Below, piece after piece: positions 59,101 through 64,000 of a DNA stretch of 64,000 nucleotides. Positions within the stretch are counted from its first letter, which is position 1; every line of letters starts with the position of its first letter. Location: NCBI GenBank assembly GCA_037349315.1, contig JBAIAC010000059.1, forward strand, positions 19,810,501 to 19,874,500, given 5' to 3'. The stretch comes from Chelydra serpentina. Its lineage: Eukaryota > Chordata > Testudines > Chelydridae. Both the position numbers and the translations under genes were made by a program. The notes beneath the pieces are model-generated. The model saw only the letters and a program-made list of their open reading frames with translations. It made no database searches and had not been told where the DNA came from.

Positions 59101-62100
59101 AGTGGGTTGGCAGGAGTTGACAACATAGCTGTACGTCAGGGATTTGGGGCACGAAGTTATGGCTTGAGAGAGTAAAATAAAGTAAGTTACATTCATAGCT
59201 TATTTAATGATGGCTATAAATGCCAGATTTTGGATATATTATGTATGATAAAACAAATCCGGTATGTCCACAGATTAAAATGGAATGGATGAAATTCTGA
59301 AGTGAGGTCAAGTTTAATGTAATTTACATGGCTTTTGTACTTCTACTACAAAATTTACCCCCCAAATTACTATCTCGGATGGGTACACTAGAGAACCCCA
59401 TTGCTGTCAATGAGGTTCCTTCAGTTTAAACAAGAGGAGAATTTAACCCATATTCATTTTACAGTTTATTTTTTCTGTTTGTTTATATTCCTCATTCCAT
59501 CATCAATATATTAAAGTATTAAAACTGGAAGCATCCTAATTATATTAAACCCACAGTGAAAGCCTTATGCTCCCTGATATTTCCTTGGGACTTTCATTCA
59601 GTGTAGGCACAATTCTCATGAAGCATCTTCTTTAAGTAACTTCCTACTTATCTTTCATTACATTCCCCGTTACTCATACCCCTTATATCCTATAAGAGAA
59701 TTGCTGATAGAACACCATCAAACTTTTGTTTAAGATTTGACTGGGAGAGCCCTGGATTTCTTGGAAACTGGTATATCATTTTTAACTAGAGAATGGTTTT
59801 AAAACTTACTGCAGACATTGGTCCTCCATCCCTTCAGCTGGATTCCTTTGATAGCACAGGCTCTGACATAGGTAGAGAGGGCAGCACACATACAATCTTC
59901 ACTCTTTTCACAGTTACAGGTGTCAAACAGACAGTTCTAGGAATACAGATAAGACTCAGTAATCACTGAACTGCCCATCCAAAGAAATTTCCCTTTAAGT
60001 TTTGCATTCACATGCCAAAATCACTGGCTCTATTTAGTCTTATAATGGATTATAGGGCCAAATTCTACCTTGACGTACTCACTTTGCAACCTATTGGACC
60101 AAATGGTGTTCTAATTTACCCAGTATAGATCTGAAGTATGTCAATGGGTTTATTCTGGATTTTCATCAATGTAACTGACAGCAGAATCTGGCCCATTAAT
60201 GTCTGTATATTTATATCTGTATAAAAATCTAAGCATTTCTTTCCTTGCAGTCATAATTATCTAAGAGTGTTTCAGACACGCGAATTTGGATTACTTCCCT
60301 GCAAGGGAAATTACCCTGAGTACCTGCAAGAAAGATTCAATCCTTTACAAGGAAGTAAAATAGATGCCTGCAGCTGTATTTTTAATGTTCCTCCTTTTAT
60401 TTGAGGAAAAAATAGTTTTGCTATTTACATCAGATATTTACAATCAATGCAGAGTCATATACAAAGTGAAACAAGTAAACTTATCTTCCTGATAGTGAAA
60501 AGAAAAATGCCTACATAGAGAAGGAGTAGATTACATGAAATCAAAGTACAGTTAAACGTTATTGTAGCCTGATGAACTTGTCAGAAGCAAAACCAGCTCC
60601 TCCTGTTTGGTAGGTGTTTCTACTGGCACTTGGTATCAGGGATCAGACTTTTACTGGTGCTATTATAAAGGTGAAAGAAATAACTAGCAAAGTACCGTGT
60701 GGTAAACATCTGGATTCACAGTTGAGTGGCATTCAGCAAAAGGTCCTTGAGTATCAGTCAGCAATCCACACCAGTGCTGAGCATATTTTTCTGTAAAAAC
60801 AGAAAACACTATGAATTCATGTTTCACTTTATGGGTTAAATTCTCTTCCCGGTTACATCACTGTAACCCCGTTGTGTTAGAGGAGTTGCAGAAACATAAC
60901 GAAGAGTAGAATTTGGCTCTGTATTTCTTCAAACACAAAAACTGCCCACTCTCTTTGTACAGACATATGAACATGTCGTAAACTGACTGAAGCTAAATCA
61001 CAATGGCTGGCTTTGATTAAGCTGGTAAAACTTGAGCTTGTGTTTTGAAAAAGGAGATTTTCAGTGTGGATTACCAGTGGCTCAATTCGTATTAGCATCA
61101 GAAAGAGTGGCTTGTGAACCTTAAAAACTTAAGTTCTTTATTGGTTAGAACAGAAGACTGAGAGCCGTGAACCAATGAATTCTAAGTATGATTCATTACT
61201 CACTGTGTGGCACTGGGCAAGTTACATACCGTCCAAACATGCAAAGTTCTGAGCACACCACACCTTCTAGATGGCACTCAGCATCTTACAGGATGGAATG
61301 ATAACCTCTTCTGTGCCTCGGTTTCCCCATATGCAAAATGGGAATCTTAACACTTCACTTCTTAACTCACAGGGCTATTCTGAGGCTCTAAAATACTCTA
61401 TTAGTAGTAAGTATTATTATTATTTATTAAGAGACAACCTCATTCTCGTCTGACTGAAAATGGGTGGGCAAGATTAGATTAGTTAAAATGAGTCACAGCA
61501 TCCTGTTAATATTTCTTGCAGTTAAATAATTGCCTTGTTTTTCAAGCTAATCTTCTATGATTTAATTTTTAAAACCATCTATATGTAACATGGAATTTAG
61601 AATCTGAATTAATTTCTGCTACCTGTTTTTGTCAGATTTGTTTTGTCTTTTAATTGTAGAAGAAATATATTATTATAACCAACATACCATTTTCTATGCT
61701 GAGGGCACAGGGGTTCTCAATGATGTTTTTGACATTAGGACAATCAGCCTGGGTTTTCCAGGTATTGGCAAAGGCGGCGGCTGTTCCTTCCACAATACCA
61801 CTTGTGGCTTTGAAGTCATCTGCTTGGATATTGTTGAAATTTCCACAAAGACCTTAGTGGGAAGCAGAAGGATTTTGAATCTCTCATACAAGATCAAAAG
61901 TAATTTTAATGAGTGAGGTCACAACCTGCTCCGTCCTGATTATGCACCTTGTTCAAGACCCATGTCTCTGGGTTGCTGGTACAACCTTTGTACCTCTGAA
62001 AGCTTTTTCTCAGGACACTTTCCTGTGGATATCAGACTAACCTGGCTACTTTTCCTATCTTTAATTTCAGGGGCCCTGCAGAACTCTTCAAAACACACTG

Positions 62101-63374
62101 ATTGGCTATGCTTTTGACTTCTGGGTCTGAAAAACCACTACACTTTTATTTGATCAGAGTAAACATAACATAAAAGTAAAAATAGCATTCAGTGACCCTT
62201 CTACTTCTTACTCACAGAAAGAAAGCTTAATCTTATAAAAGCTCAGCAGTGCTTCCCTTCCTGATCACAGTCTAACTCTCTGACTGTCTCTGATCCTGCT
62301 GCCTGTCTCCCATCCAAACAAGCAGTCTGGGTGGTGCTTCTCCACAGTAGGAAAGACACTTGTTAGATAAGTCCACTTACCACATGTCTTCCCTTTGTTG
62401 GATGGGTCCAAGTTTACAAAGAGTTGCATGATGGGTACAAGCTGGATCTCAAGCTGAAGCCCAAGGTGTGTTTGTACAATGATGAAGAATGATGAAGGCC
62501 TGAAGATGGTGACATTGGCTATGGACAAAGAATACAATAACCCAATTTTTGTATGTGATCAAAAATTGCAACAACTGTCCATTATTTACAAAGATTCTCT
62601 TTATACTAAGCTGCTGCTACATGTAGTGTGAAGCTATCGCTTGGAGAAAAAAAGGAGCGTTAATTTAAACTGGATCTAAAATCTGGTACAAAGTTAGTCT
62701 ATGACTATTCTAGGCAGCAAGCAGGCAGAACACGCCTCCAGTCTGGTAATTTCTTTGGAACAAGGAGAAGAACATGAATTTCTGTGTTCAAACAGACTTT
62801 GGCTCTGTGAGAATGACCTAACATGATTTTGTCCTAGGATCCAATCTGGAAACACTCGATACACATACAGTACTTGTACTTCCTGTAAATGTAAGGAAGA
62901 AACTAAGGAGGTCCGGATAGAGTGAAAGTCTTTAATGATGAACAATATTCATGAAAACAGGCAGAAGAGGCACAGGGCAACTTAATGGCTCAGTAAGTTG
63001 TAGGCCTGGTTTTTGGGTCCCTGTGTATATCAGAATTTGCTTTTTACTCCTACAGTACTACTTGGGTCTGGAAATATCAGCGTGATAGTATATGTGTGAA
63101 TAGAAGATGTTCTCTAATGGTTACGTAACAATATCCGATTATCTCCAAACTCAAAAACGCTGAATGAGCAAAAACAATTATTTTAAAGATAAGCGGTTAC
63201 TGCAGGGTAACTGACTTCAGAATGTAACGGAGAGCAGAAGCAAAGCACTAGGCTAGCCAAGTCAAAGTCTGCGAATGCCACAGATGTCTCCTAAAAGAAC
63301 ATACCTGCAGAGATGGGCAACTGGGTGTAGATCGTATTCACAAGCACCTTGCCAGAAGGTTTGATCTCAATGAT
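22878..63374 (-). CDS. MUC5AC: Secreted gel-forming mucin, MUC5AC-like (37 exons, 5' end outside window)
   Basis: Seen: 37 exons with GT/AG borders join into one frame of 14,397 nt (4,799 codons including the TAA at 22878-22880), with no stop or frameshift. Residues below are numbered within the window. Order: VWD2-C8-TIL (1-298), D' (299-382), VWD3-C8-TIL and linker (383-831), Thr-rich/CysD exon (832-3954), Cys-rich linker, VWD4 with GDPH, C8/TIL/VWC modules and cystine knot (3955-4798). CGLCG motifs occur in VWD2 and VWD3. Known: this is the layout of polymeric secreted mucins, which dimerise through the cystine knot, multimerise through D domains and form mucus gels. The D4 GDPH, the 'CPDAKPPRK' linker and the CxWSxW CysD type fit MUC5AC. 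Remembered human MUC5B lacks GDPH, and MUC2 has only two CysD domains. Inference: the orthologue is MUC5AC; a sauropsid paralogue cannot be excluded. Upstream exons (signal peptide, D1, start of D2) lie beyond position 64000. Expected site is mucous or goblet cells, with secretion. Confidence 0.9.
23385..23530 (-). mobile_element. MIR-type SINE relic in mucin intron
   Basis: Plus strand has ctcaaagtactttacaaag, attatggagatggagaaac and catagccaaggtcacac, the reverse complement of the MIR/CORE-SINE core. Confidence 0.65.
23856..23961 (-). CDS. MUC5AC: Mucin exon w36 (C-terminal cystine knot, first half)
   Basis: 106 bp. Encodes 'TCGLKHTTTVIRHNEC' and 'VELTYCEGNCDTSSK'. The CxGxC motif ('CEGNC') marks the knot ring. 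Confidence 0.92.
24535..24592 (-). CDS. MUC5AC: Mucin exon w35 (58 bp, pre-knot)
   Basis: 58 bp. Encodes 'LTEDGCCKTCPLSAI', equivalent to the DGCC(R/K)xC element before the human knot domain. Confidence 0.88.
25112..25216. repeat. Palindromic MITE relic in mucin intron
   Basis: Inverted ends gtgggattttcaaaag / cttttgaaaatcccac enclose about 70 bp with gagcacacggcc and aactttcaatgg. Short non-autonomous DNA element of unknown superfamily. Confidence 0.6.
25443..25571 (-). CDS. MUC5AC: Mucin exon w34 (pre-knot region)
   Basis: 129 bp, phase 0-0. Encodes 'PGKVWHEPGDNCTFYKCEQ' and 'VRKVCAPLYPENCNP', the module just before the cystine knot. Confidence 0.9.
26552..26650 (-). CDS. MUC5AC: Mucin exon w33 (VWC end)
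   Basis: 99 bp, phase 0-0. Encodes 'GYEYKMKSGQCCGECVQEAC', ending 'TVHVLQ'. Confidence 0.9.
26756..26878 (-). CDS. MUC5AC: Mucin exon w32 (VWC module)
   Basis: 123 bp, phase 0-0. Encodes 'PGAVILKGICEKCTCS' and 'VDCQPIPCDTECPV', a VWC module. Confidence 0.9.
27320..27360 (-). CDS. MUC5AC: Mucin exon w31 (41-bp micro-exon)
   Basis: 41 bp. Encodes 'LIPGCVTNGTFYM', matching human 'CSINGTLYQ'. Phase 1 in, phase 0 out. Confidence 0.85.
27559..27663 (-). CDS. MUC5AC: Mucin exon w30 (VWC continuation)
   Basis: 105 bp. Encodes 'CDTSKCPESVASCQPGYEL' and 'VLNGNCCTIFTC'. The GTAAGTAT donor is preferred over a GTAGTA three bases earlier because it is far closer to consensus; both keep the frame. Confidence 0.87.
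28412..28589 (-). CDS. MUC5AC: Mucin exon w29 (VWC module)
   Basis: 178 bp. Encodes 'PGDQWKSNCQDCVCD', 'VQCTKRPCKPLLPVSC' and 'QEDPCCVQTEC', a VWC/B-type cysteine module. Confidence 0.92.
29355..29389 (-). CDS. MUC5AC: Mucin exon w28 (35-bp micro-exon)
   Basis: 35 bp. Encodes 'ICIGPDGLPKL', the short link before the first VWC module. Acceptor TTTTTTTCAG and donor GTGAGT are both strong, and phase is kept (one base in, phase 0 out). Confidence 0.82.
30078..30222 (+). mobile_element. Penelope-like 3' end with hammerhead-like core, copy A
   Basis: Contains a stem gtgggt/acccac (30101-30106, 30111-30116) followed by gaaa and agcttatgct, then gttagtctctaaggtgc and cagactaacacggctac, ending ctgaaacc. 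The order core-stem-GAAA-hairpin resembles the minimal hammerhead ribozymes reported in Penelope-like elements. The core here reads ccgataa, not CUGANGA, so it is decayed. Confidence 0.5.
30290..30420 (-). mobile_element. MIR-type SINE relic, left part
   Basis: Has attcccagttcacagatgg, gggagactaaag and cagagatgggaattgaac, a reverse-oriented MIR core. The element resumes at 30901 (aagccttctgactcccag) after an insertion. Confidence 0.65.
30421..30900 (+). mobile_element. Penelope-like insertion with hammerhead-like core, copy B (480 bp)
   Basis: Splits a MIR relic (left part ends gaacaag at 30420; the right part begins caagccttctg at 30901, so about 4 bp caag may be duplicated). Near the 3' end: ctgaaga (30779-30785), stem gtgggt/gcccac (30787-30792, 30797-30802), then aaaa where GAAA is expected and cttatgctc, then gttagtctttaaggtgcc and the ctgaaacc end. 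Confidence 0.55.
30901..30945 (-). mobile_element. MIR-type SINE relic, right part
   Basis: Continues the MIR pattern of 30290-30420 (cttctgactcccagtccag and agccctacctac). Confidence 0.55.
30964..31067 (-). CDS. MUC5AC: Mucin exon w27 (TIL of D4, second part)
   Basis: 104 bp. Encodes 'GLTEGCFCPEGKFLFTANSG' and 'VCVPPDC'. A Penelope-like insertion into a MIR relic begins about 60 bp downstream in the intron. Confidence 0.9.
31392..31461 (-). CDS. MUC5AC: Mucin exon w26 (TIL of D4)
   Basis: 70 bp. Encodes 'YKCPVDKVYKPCGPLNPATC', the first part of the TIL module of D4. Confidence 0.88.
31688..31808 (+). mobile_element. AGGGTGACCAG MITE, copy 5 (121 bp)
   Basis: Starts agggtgaccagatgtcccg, ends ctggtcaccct. 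Perfect 10-bp flanks atcccttcat (31678-31687 and 31809-31818). Best evidence for target-site length in this family. Lies in a mucin intron. Confidence 0.9.
31955..32062. repeat. Palindromic MITE relic in mucin intron
   Basis: Ends ccagattcttactctc and gagatgagaatctgacc are imperfect inverted repeats. The centre has cttcagttgcttcactgaag. Same general type as 13150-13256. Confidence 0.5.
32316..32494 (-). CDS. MUC5AC: Mucin exon w25 (C8 of D4)
   Basis: 179 bp. Encodes 'VFEECHKVIPPQDFYKGC', 'CHMTNTSMQCSGLEIYA' and 'VCIDWRGETKGKC', a C8 module. Confidence 0.92.
33270..33477 (-). CDS. MUC5AC: Mucin exon w24 (VWD4 end, Pro-rich spacer)
   Basis: 208 bp. Encodes 'TCTNIKSDDCRLPSGKIIP', a Pro/Thr spacer ('PTPPPGPSTPTPAPS') and 'LCKIILSE'. 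Human MUC5AC has a longer Thr/Val spacer at this place (from memory). Confidence 0.9.
33898..34081 (-). CDS. MUC5AC: Mucin exon w23 (VWD4)
   Basis: 184 bp. Encodes 'IIFNNTVVKPGFQKDGISV', 'ITFSGLIFSVKLPFSKFG' and 'NNTEGQCG'. The donor splits the CGTC codons (D4 counterpart of CGLC). Confidence 0.92.
34860..35254. mobile_element. hAT-like element (395 bp) in mucin intron
   Basis: Starts caatggttctcaactg and ends ttgacagagactg. Perfect 8-bp flanks ccctatcc (34852-34859, 35255-35262). Interior A/T-rich without coding capacity. Confidence 0.8.
35563..36055 (-). mobile_element. CR1 LINE 3' fragment in mucin intron
   Basis: Minus strand reads gaaattaattggcagcagg, cacaatgcacagtcaacc and aaaaaagaactagataaat, then tattagccaggatggg. 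Same subfamily as the middle layer at 11.2-11.6 kb. Confidence 0.75.
36089..36285. mobile_element. Tigger/mariner-like MITE (197 bp)
   Basis: Inverted ends cagacgctccccgggttatg and cgtaagtcggggggtgtctg, flanked by TA on each side (36087-36088, 36286-36287), the target of Tc1/mariner transposons. Ends 76 bp before the VWD4 exon w22 on the plus map. Confidence 0.72.
36362..36612 (-). CDS. MUC5AC: Mucin exon w22 (VWD4 with GDPH)
   Basis: 251 bp. Encodes 'VCSGWGDPHYITFDG', 'FLDNCTYTLVKQITP' and 'YFCDAEDGLSCPQSI'. GDPH is the acid-sensitive self-cleavage motif (Asp-Pro bond) described for the D4 domains of MUC2 and MUC5AC. It is intact here. Confidence 0.93.
36799..36973 (-). CDS. MUC5AC: Mucin exon w21 (Cys-rich linker before D4)
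   Basis: 175 bp. Encodes 'TGETWKISNCTTATCEGNN' and 'CANGYPPVKVFSEDGCCYH'. Joins by phase to w22 to complete 'YECECVCSGWGDPHY'. Confidence 0.9.
36974..38487. other. Mucin intron between w20 and w21, nothing recognised
   Basis: 1.5 kb without a repeat or exon I can name. Short runs of A (37370-37380) and C (37820-37830) only. Confidence 0.5.
38488..38705 (-). CDS. MUC5AC: Mucin exon w20 (post-mucin Cys-rich linker)
   Basis: 218 bp, after a short 199-bp intron. Encodes 'EMIYNKTDKDGCNFYAIC', a short Thr/Pro tract, then 'ECPDAKPPRK'. This linker matches remembered human MUC5AC and not MUC5B. Confidence 0.9.
38905..48273 (-). CDS. MUC5AC: Mucin exon w19: giant central PTS/CysD exon
   Basis: 9,369 bp (3,123 codons), phase 1-1, no internal stop. 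Composition is dominated by Thr (ACT/ACA codons) with Pro and Ser, the substrate for mucin-type O-glycosylation in the Golgi. Eleven CysD domains interrupt it: two near the start, one in the middle and eight in a tandem array. Two tandem arrays are present, a ~219-bp Thr-rich unit and a 690/696-bp PTS+CysD unit. The exon ends with 'HCFCQIEDAVYASG', the conserved start of the post-mucin Cys-rich linker. A single uninterrupted central exon of this kind is typical of MUC5AC/MUC5B. Near-identical repeats make assembly error (collapse or expansion of copies) possible. Confidence 0.95.
39047..44380 (-). repeat. CysD+PTS tandem array: 8 CysD in 690/696-bp units
   Basis: Eight CysD domains, each 306 bp and carrying 'CQPTCTWSKWFDVDFP' and 'CKNEDQIGK', at 43907-44212, 43211-43516, 42515-42820, 41825-42130, 41135-41440, 40439-40744, 39743-40048 and 39047-39352. 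Starts are spaced 696, 696, 690, 690, 696, 696 and 696 bp. The 690-bp units lack one 6-bp Ser-Thr pair. Between domains lies a ~127-residue PTS segment with 'TSETTRSRTTTGTTT'. Inner copies differ by only a few bases. The first copy (RKPEN, EHFPD, GKVKM) and the last (TIEEIG, ENINC) differ more. WSKW is a WxxW motif in every copy. Confidence 0.95.
44529..44929 (-). repeat. Short-period Thr-rich PTS repeat
   Basis: Irregular ~30-60 bp repeats encode blocks such as 'TPIGTTTPATTPIVTTT' and 'ILTTTPTITPIG'. The plus strand is extremely G+T-rich here. A Lys/Glu/His-containing stretch ('KTTETHQTAPIEKETTK', about 44450-44520) follows. Confidence 0.8.
44930..45236 (-). other. CysD domain 3
   Basis: Has 'CEWSQWYDVSYPGSA', 'GDFDTFKNIRAKGYKIC' and 'CYNKEQLPPICYNYQIK', ending in CC. 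It separates the 219-bp array from the short-repeat PTS segment. Confidence 0.88.
45570..47325 (-). repeat. PTS tandem array: 8 units of ~219 bp (73 aa)
   Basis: A recurring 'IVSTETSTQTPT' block appears eight times. On the plus strand its anchor falls near 45731, 45950, 46169, 46391, 46610, 46829, 47048 and 47267, a spacing of 219 bp except one of 222. Each unit also carries 'TTKEVKTTTPLTTT'. Copies differ by a few substitutions and Thr-codon insertions. Nearly every residue is Thr, Ser or Pro, so this is a dense O-glycan array. Confidence 0.9.
47326..47634 (-). other. CysD domain 2
   Basis: About 103 residues with 'CKWSEWHDVHFPS', 'GDSETYDDIRAAGKVIC' and 'GLVCRNEDQEG', ending 'FCCDD'. It is the most divergent member of the subtype found in the 3' array (DNKGD in place of GPKEGD). 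Confidence 0.85.
47949..48252 (-). other. CysD domain 1
   Basis: About 100 residues with 'CQWSQWYDVSY' and 'GDFDTFDNLRAKGYKVC', ending in a CC pair. The WSQW is a WxxW motif of the sort that can be C-mannosylated. Same subtype as CysD3 ('GSxINDGDFDTF'). Confidence 0.85.
49631..49828 (-). CDS. MUC5AC: Mucin exon w18 (end of N-terminal Cys-rich region)
   Basis: 198 bp, phase 1-1. Encodes 'CHCTYDGKQYEYEDVIYD', 'GGCIIATCGHNGTIDRKVY' and a first Thr/Ser-rich stretch ('STPLTTTPFVFSSSTP') leading into the mucin region. Confidence 0.9.
49930..49973 (-). CDS. MUC5AC: Mucin exon w17 (44-bp micro-exon)
   Basis: 44 bp. Encodes 'CECTMNGIECEYDED'. Too short to stand out as an open frame; supported by AG/GT borders, phase and the match to the human 'CLCTERGVECTY' region. 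Confidence 0.85.
50046..50249. repeat. 73-bp tandem repeat, ~2.8 copies, in mucin intron
   Basis: Unit begins accacatacatgttttaac at 50046, 50119 and 50192, an exact 73-bp period. Copies differ by single bases (ttctatccc/ttatatccc; aaggaac/aaggcac), so the duplication is recent. Confidence 0.9.
50578..50707. mobile_element. Fold-back retroelement insertion with perfect 44-bp arms
   Basis: Arms 50576-50619 and 50631-50674 are exact reverse complements around an 11-bp loop. The right part continues into cagactaacacggctac and ctgaaacc, the same 3' end as the 30-kb Penelope-like copies. A 12-bp direct repeat tgttgctcttag flanks it (50566-50577, 50708-50719). Confidence 0.8.
51428..51572 (-). CDS. 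MUC5AC: Mucin exon w16 (TIL end of D3, E module)
   Basis: 145 bp. Encodes 'GCYPKCPENKPYFDEDDMEC' and 'KYYKPGTHIRSEENCQS'. A 288-bp Harbinger-like MITE lies just upstream in the intron. Confidence 0.9.
51687..51974. mobile_element. Harbinger-like MITE 2 (288 bp) in mucin intron
   Basis: Ends gggctagtctacact / agtgtggaccagccc. 3-bp flanks tta (51684-51686, 51975-51977). Internal hairpin with arms ggttcgatttatcgcgtc / gacgcgataaatcgaacc. Terminus matches MITE 1 at 6633-6909. Confidence 0.75.
52213..52341 (-). CDS. MUC5AC: Mucin exon w15 (TIL of D3)
   Basis: 129 bp. Encodes 'LFCDYYNPQGECEWHYKPC' and 'CMKTCRNPSGKCLHELQGL', very close to the human MUC5AC/MUC5B D3 TIL. Confidence 0.92.
52999..53155 (-). 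CDS. MUC5AC: Mucin exon w14 (C8 of D3)
   Basis: 157 bp. Encodes 'VEPNEYYDACVTDACACD' and 'GGDCECFCTAVASYAQAC', a typical C8 module. Confidence 0.92.
53953..54192 (-). CDS. MUC5AC: Mucin exon w13 (VWD3 end, CGLCG, C8 start)
   Basis: 240 bp (80 codons, phase 0-0). Encodes 'GQVCGLCGNYDGNGINDF', 'VVGDVLEFGNSWKVSPTC' and 'WAQKQCSIINSKVFAACH'. In mucins and VWF the D3 CGLCG region takes part in N-terminal intermolecular disulfides (family knowledge). Confidence 0.93.
54766..54945 (-). CDS. MUC5AC: Mucin exon w12 (VWD3)
   Basis: 180 bp (60 codons, phase 0-0). Encodes 'MGIYMVIDTDTGLILMWDKK' and 'TSIFIKLSQDFK', the conserved core of VWD3. Confidence 0.92.
55118..55268. mobile_element. hAT-like MITE (151 bp) in mucin intron
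   Basis: Ends caggagtggcgcc / ggtagcgccggccctg. Flanks gatctact (55110-55117) and gatctacc (55269-55276), 7 of 8. GC-rich interior with gccctaggcggc motifs. Inserted about 90 bp from exon w11. Confidence 0.8.
55361..55474 (-). CDS. MUC5AC: Mucin exon w11 (VWD3)
   Basis: 114 bp (38 codons, phase 0-0). Encodes 'DYCGKNSTSLGTFRVIT' and 'PCGTTGTTCSKAIKVFLG'. A 151-bp hAT-like element lies in the intron about 90 bp downstream. Confidence 0.9.
55569..55707 (-). CDS. MUC5AC: Mucin exon w10 (start of VWD3)
   Basis: 139 bp. Encodes 'CLATCSVYGDGHYITFDG' and 'FSFSGDCEYTLVQ', the opening of the third VWD domain. GDGH stands where D4 has GDPH, so no self-cleavage site is expected here. Confidence 0.92.
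56446..56597 (-). CDS. MUC5AC: Mucin exon w9 (D' second half)
   Basis: 152 bp. Encodes 'CVSGCVCPNDLVSDGKGGC' and 'CPCVHNEAFYNPGETIKV'. The donor GTAGGT is chosen because it restores the 'CNTCTCKNR' reading across the junction; a GTATAT site six bases further on would add an in-frame stop. Confidence 0.88.
56744..56844 (-). CDS. MUC5AC: Mucin exon w8 (D' first half)
   Basis: 101 bp. Encodes 'VCATPMVYFDCSNVTAGT' and 'CQKSCQTLDMGC', the TIL' part of D'. Confidence 0.9.
56845..58269. other. Mucin intron w7-w8, nothing recognised
   Basis: 1.4-kb A/T-rich intron. A short relic of the cagattctg/ccattg palindromic type may lie near 57405-57490. No exon seen, and the flanking exons join in phase without one. 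Confidence 0.5.
58270..58319 (-). CDS. MUC5AC: Mucin exon w7 (short linker exon)
   Basis: 50 bp. Encodes 'CSCIHGKLDCVRVKPEP' between the D2 TIL and D'. Both flanking phases fit. A 1.4-kb intron follows. Confidence 0.85.
58913..59162 (-). CDS. MUC5AC: Mucin exon w6 (TIL module of D2)
   Basis: 250 bp. Encodes 'CPKSLTYSYVVNSCQPTC', 'VDGCTCANGTYMDENGKC' and 'CPCYYKGSVLPSGEVVHD': a trypsin-inhibitor-like cysteine-rich module followed by the start of the E/VWC-like segment. Confidence 0.9.
59810..59936 (-). CDS. MUC5AC: Mucin exon w5 (C8 module of D2, second half)
   Basis: 127 bp. Encodes 'NCLFDTCNCEKSEDCMC' and 'YVRACAIKGIQLKGWR'. The cysteine spacing is typical of C8. Ends with the first base of a Thr codon completed in w6. 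Confidence 0.9.
60696..60790 (-). CDS. MUC5AC: Mucin exon w4 (C8 module of D2)
   Basis: 95 bp. Encodes 'EKYAQHWCGLLTD' and 'FAECHSTVNPDVYHT', the first half of the C8 domain after VWD2. The donor is GTACTT, weaker than the usual GTAAGT, but phase and homology support it. Confidence 0.85.
61190..61430 (+). mobile_element. MIR-type SINE relic in mucin intron
   Basis: Plus strand has gtggcactgggcaagttac, tctgtgcctcggtttcccc and tcacagggctattctgagg, the MIR/CORE-SINE core with an extra ~55 bp between the first two blocks. Confidence 0.7.
61688..61852 (-). CDS. MUC5AC: Mucin exon w3 (VWD2 end, CGLCG)
   Basis: 165 bp. Completes 'CGLCGNFNNIQADDF', then 'AFANTWKTQADCP' and the start of the C8 module ('NPCALSIEN'). 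The CGLCG motif is the CxxC-type site linked to disulfide exchange in mucin and VWF D domains. Confidence 0.9.
62381..62518 (-). CDS. MUC5AC: Mucin exon w2 (VWD2)
   Basis: 138 bp. Continues VWD2 with 'ANVTIFRPSSFFIIVQT' and 'LQLVPIMQLFVNLDP'. The donor splits the CGLCG codons shared with the next exon. The sequence is close to remembered human MUC5AC VWD2. Confidence 0.9.
63305..63374 (-). CDS. MUC5AC: Mucin exon w1 (VWD2, first exon in window)
   Basis: 70 bp, acceptor phase 0, donor after one base of the next codon. Encodes 'IIEIKPSGKVLV' and 'IYTQLPISA', a beta-strand region of the second von Willebrand D domain. I see no exon between it and the window end, so the start of VWD2 lies outside. 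Confidence 0.85.
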
Positions 63375-64000
63375 CTAGCAAGAAGAAAAAGACAGTGATT
63401 GGTAAGCAGGTTGAGGAACTGTTCAGCACTTTCCAAATATTTCACATCTAGTATTGTTCAAGATGAAGAAAAAGGCCGGACACTTGATATAGTGAAAATC
63501 AACTTTTCAACACAACTTTTTTTGTTACTATACTATTTTCTATAATTGTTATAAATAGCAATTATGTAGAAAACTGTATAAAATGTAAATGCCAGAGAAC
63601 TACCAGTGTCTTGACTTCCATTGTTTGCATTGCGGTTTCTTTTTGCTCGATCAAGGTTATTTCTTATTTGAGCAGAAATCAGTGCTGACTTCCTAGCTGT
63701 GCTGTTCTTTTTTGTGCATGTATCTACCACAAACAATACATATGTGTGTTCCTAGCTACAGGATTTGGGATCAAGGACCATCCATGTTCAAATATTTTTT
63801 CCATCTGGACACAACATAAGGCTGAATACAGTTCCTACTGCATCAGGAACAGAAGTAGTGGTGAGTCTAGTTGGTGATGGGTCAACACTTTTTGCAAGCT
63901 ACAGATCACTAAAATTTTTCTCTGGTCTTCAGTTTAAGCCCATCCTTCCCACCCTATAACTGTCAATTTTAAAAACATTCAGGCAAAAGGTTGGGTATCT
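63375..64000. other. Mucin intron at the right edge
   Basis: No further mucin exon is recognisable. The next upstream VWD2 exon must lie beyond the window. A plus-strand frame at 63765-63959 has no recognisable similarity. Confidence 0.5.

Overview
The window is vertebrate nuclear DNA. It carries a large, intron-rich, secreted gel-forming mucin gene set among CR1, L2 and RTE-like LINE remains, solo LTRs, MIR-type SINE remains and many short DNA transposons. The CR1 subfamilies and the short palindromic elements look like those of a non-avian sauropsid, most likely a turtle. That attribution rests on remembered repeat types, not on a database search.

The only host gene I can support is on the minus strand. 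It enters from beyond the right edge and stops at 22878-22880. I traced 37 consecutive coding exons (63374 down to 22878) by splice sites, reading phase and protein similarity. Together they form one uninterrupted frame of 14,397 nt (4,798 residues plus stop). The order is: end of the second VWD assembly (D2), D', D3, a giant 9,369-bp central exon of Thr-rich mucin sequence with eleven CysD domains, then D4 with an intact GDPH motif, C8/TIL/VWC modules and a C-terminal cystine knot with a Gln-rich tail. The D3 and D4 sequences and the Cys-rich linker after the central exon resemble human MUC5AC more than MUC5B or MUC2. Eighteen coding exons follow the central exon, as I recall for human MUC5AC/MUC5B. 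I call it MUC5AC or a close sauropsid paralogue. The product would be a secreted, disulfide-polymerised, heavily O-glycosylated mucus polymer.

The central exon has two tandem arrays: eight copies of a ~219-bp Thr-rich unit (about 45.6-47.3 kb) and eight copies of a 690/696-bp unit made of one CysD plus one PTS segment (39.05-44.38 kb). The 696-bp copies are nearly identical inside the array and more divergent at its edges.

The 22 kb downstream of the mucin (1-22 kb) hold no recognisable host exon. Left to right they hold: the 3' part of an LTR retrotransposon with its 3' LTR (1-2212); an L2-like LINE (2.2-2.96 kb); CR1 and RTE-like remains; Harbinger-like and hAT-like MITEs; a degenerate ~55-bp minisatellite (8.2-10.1 kb) split by a solo LTR that itself contains a MITE; nested CR1 copies (11.0-11.7 kb); four of the five copies of a ~121-bp element flanked by 10-bp target duplications; and a second solo LTR (19.67-20.54 kb). 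The mucin introns hold more insertions, including two Penelope-like 3' ends with decayed hammerhead-ribozyme-like cores (about 30.1 and 30.8 kb) and a fold-back insertion with perfect 44-bp arms (50.6 kb).
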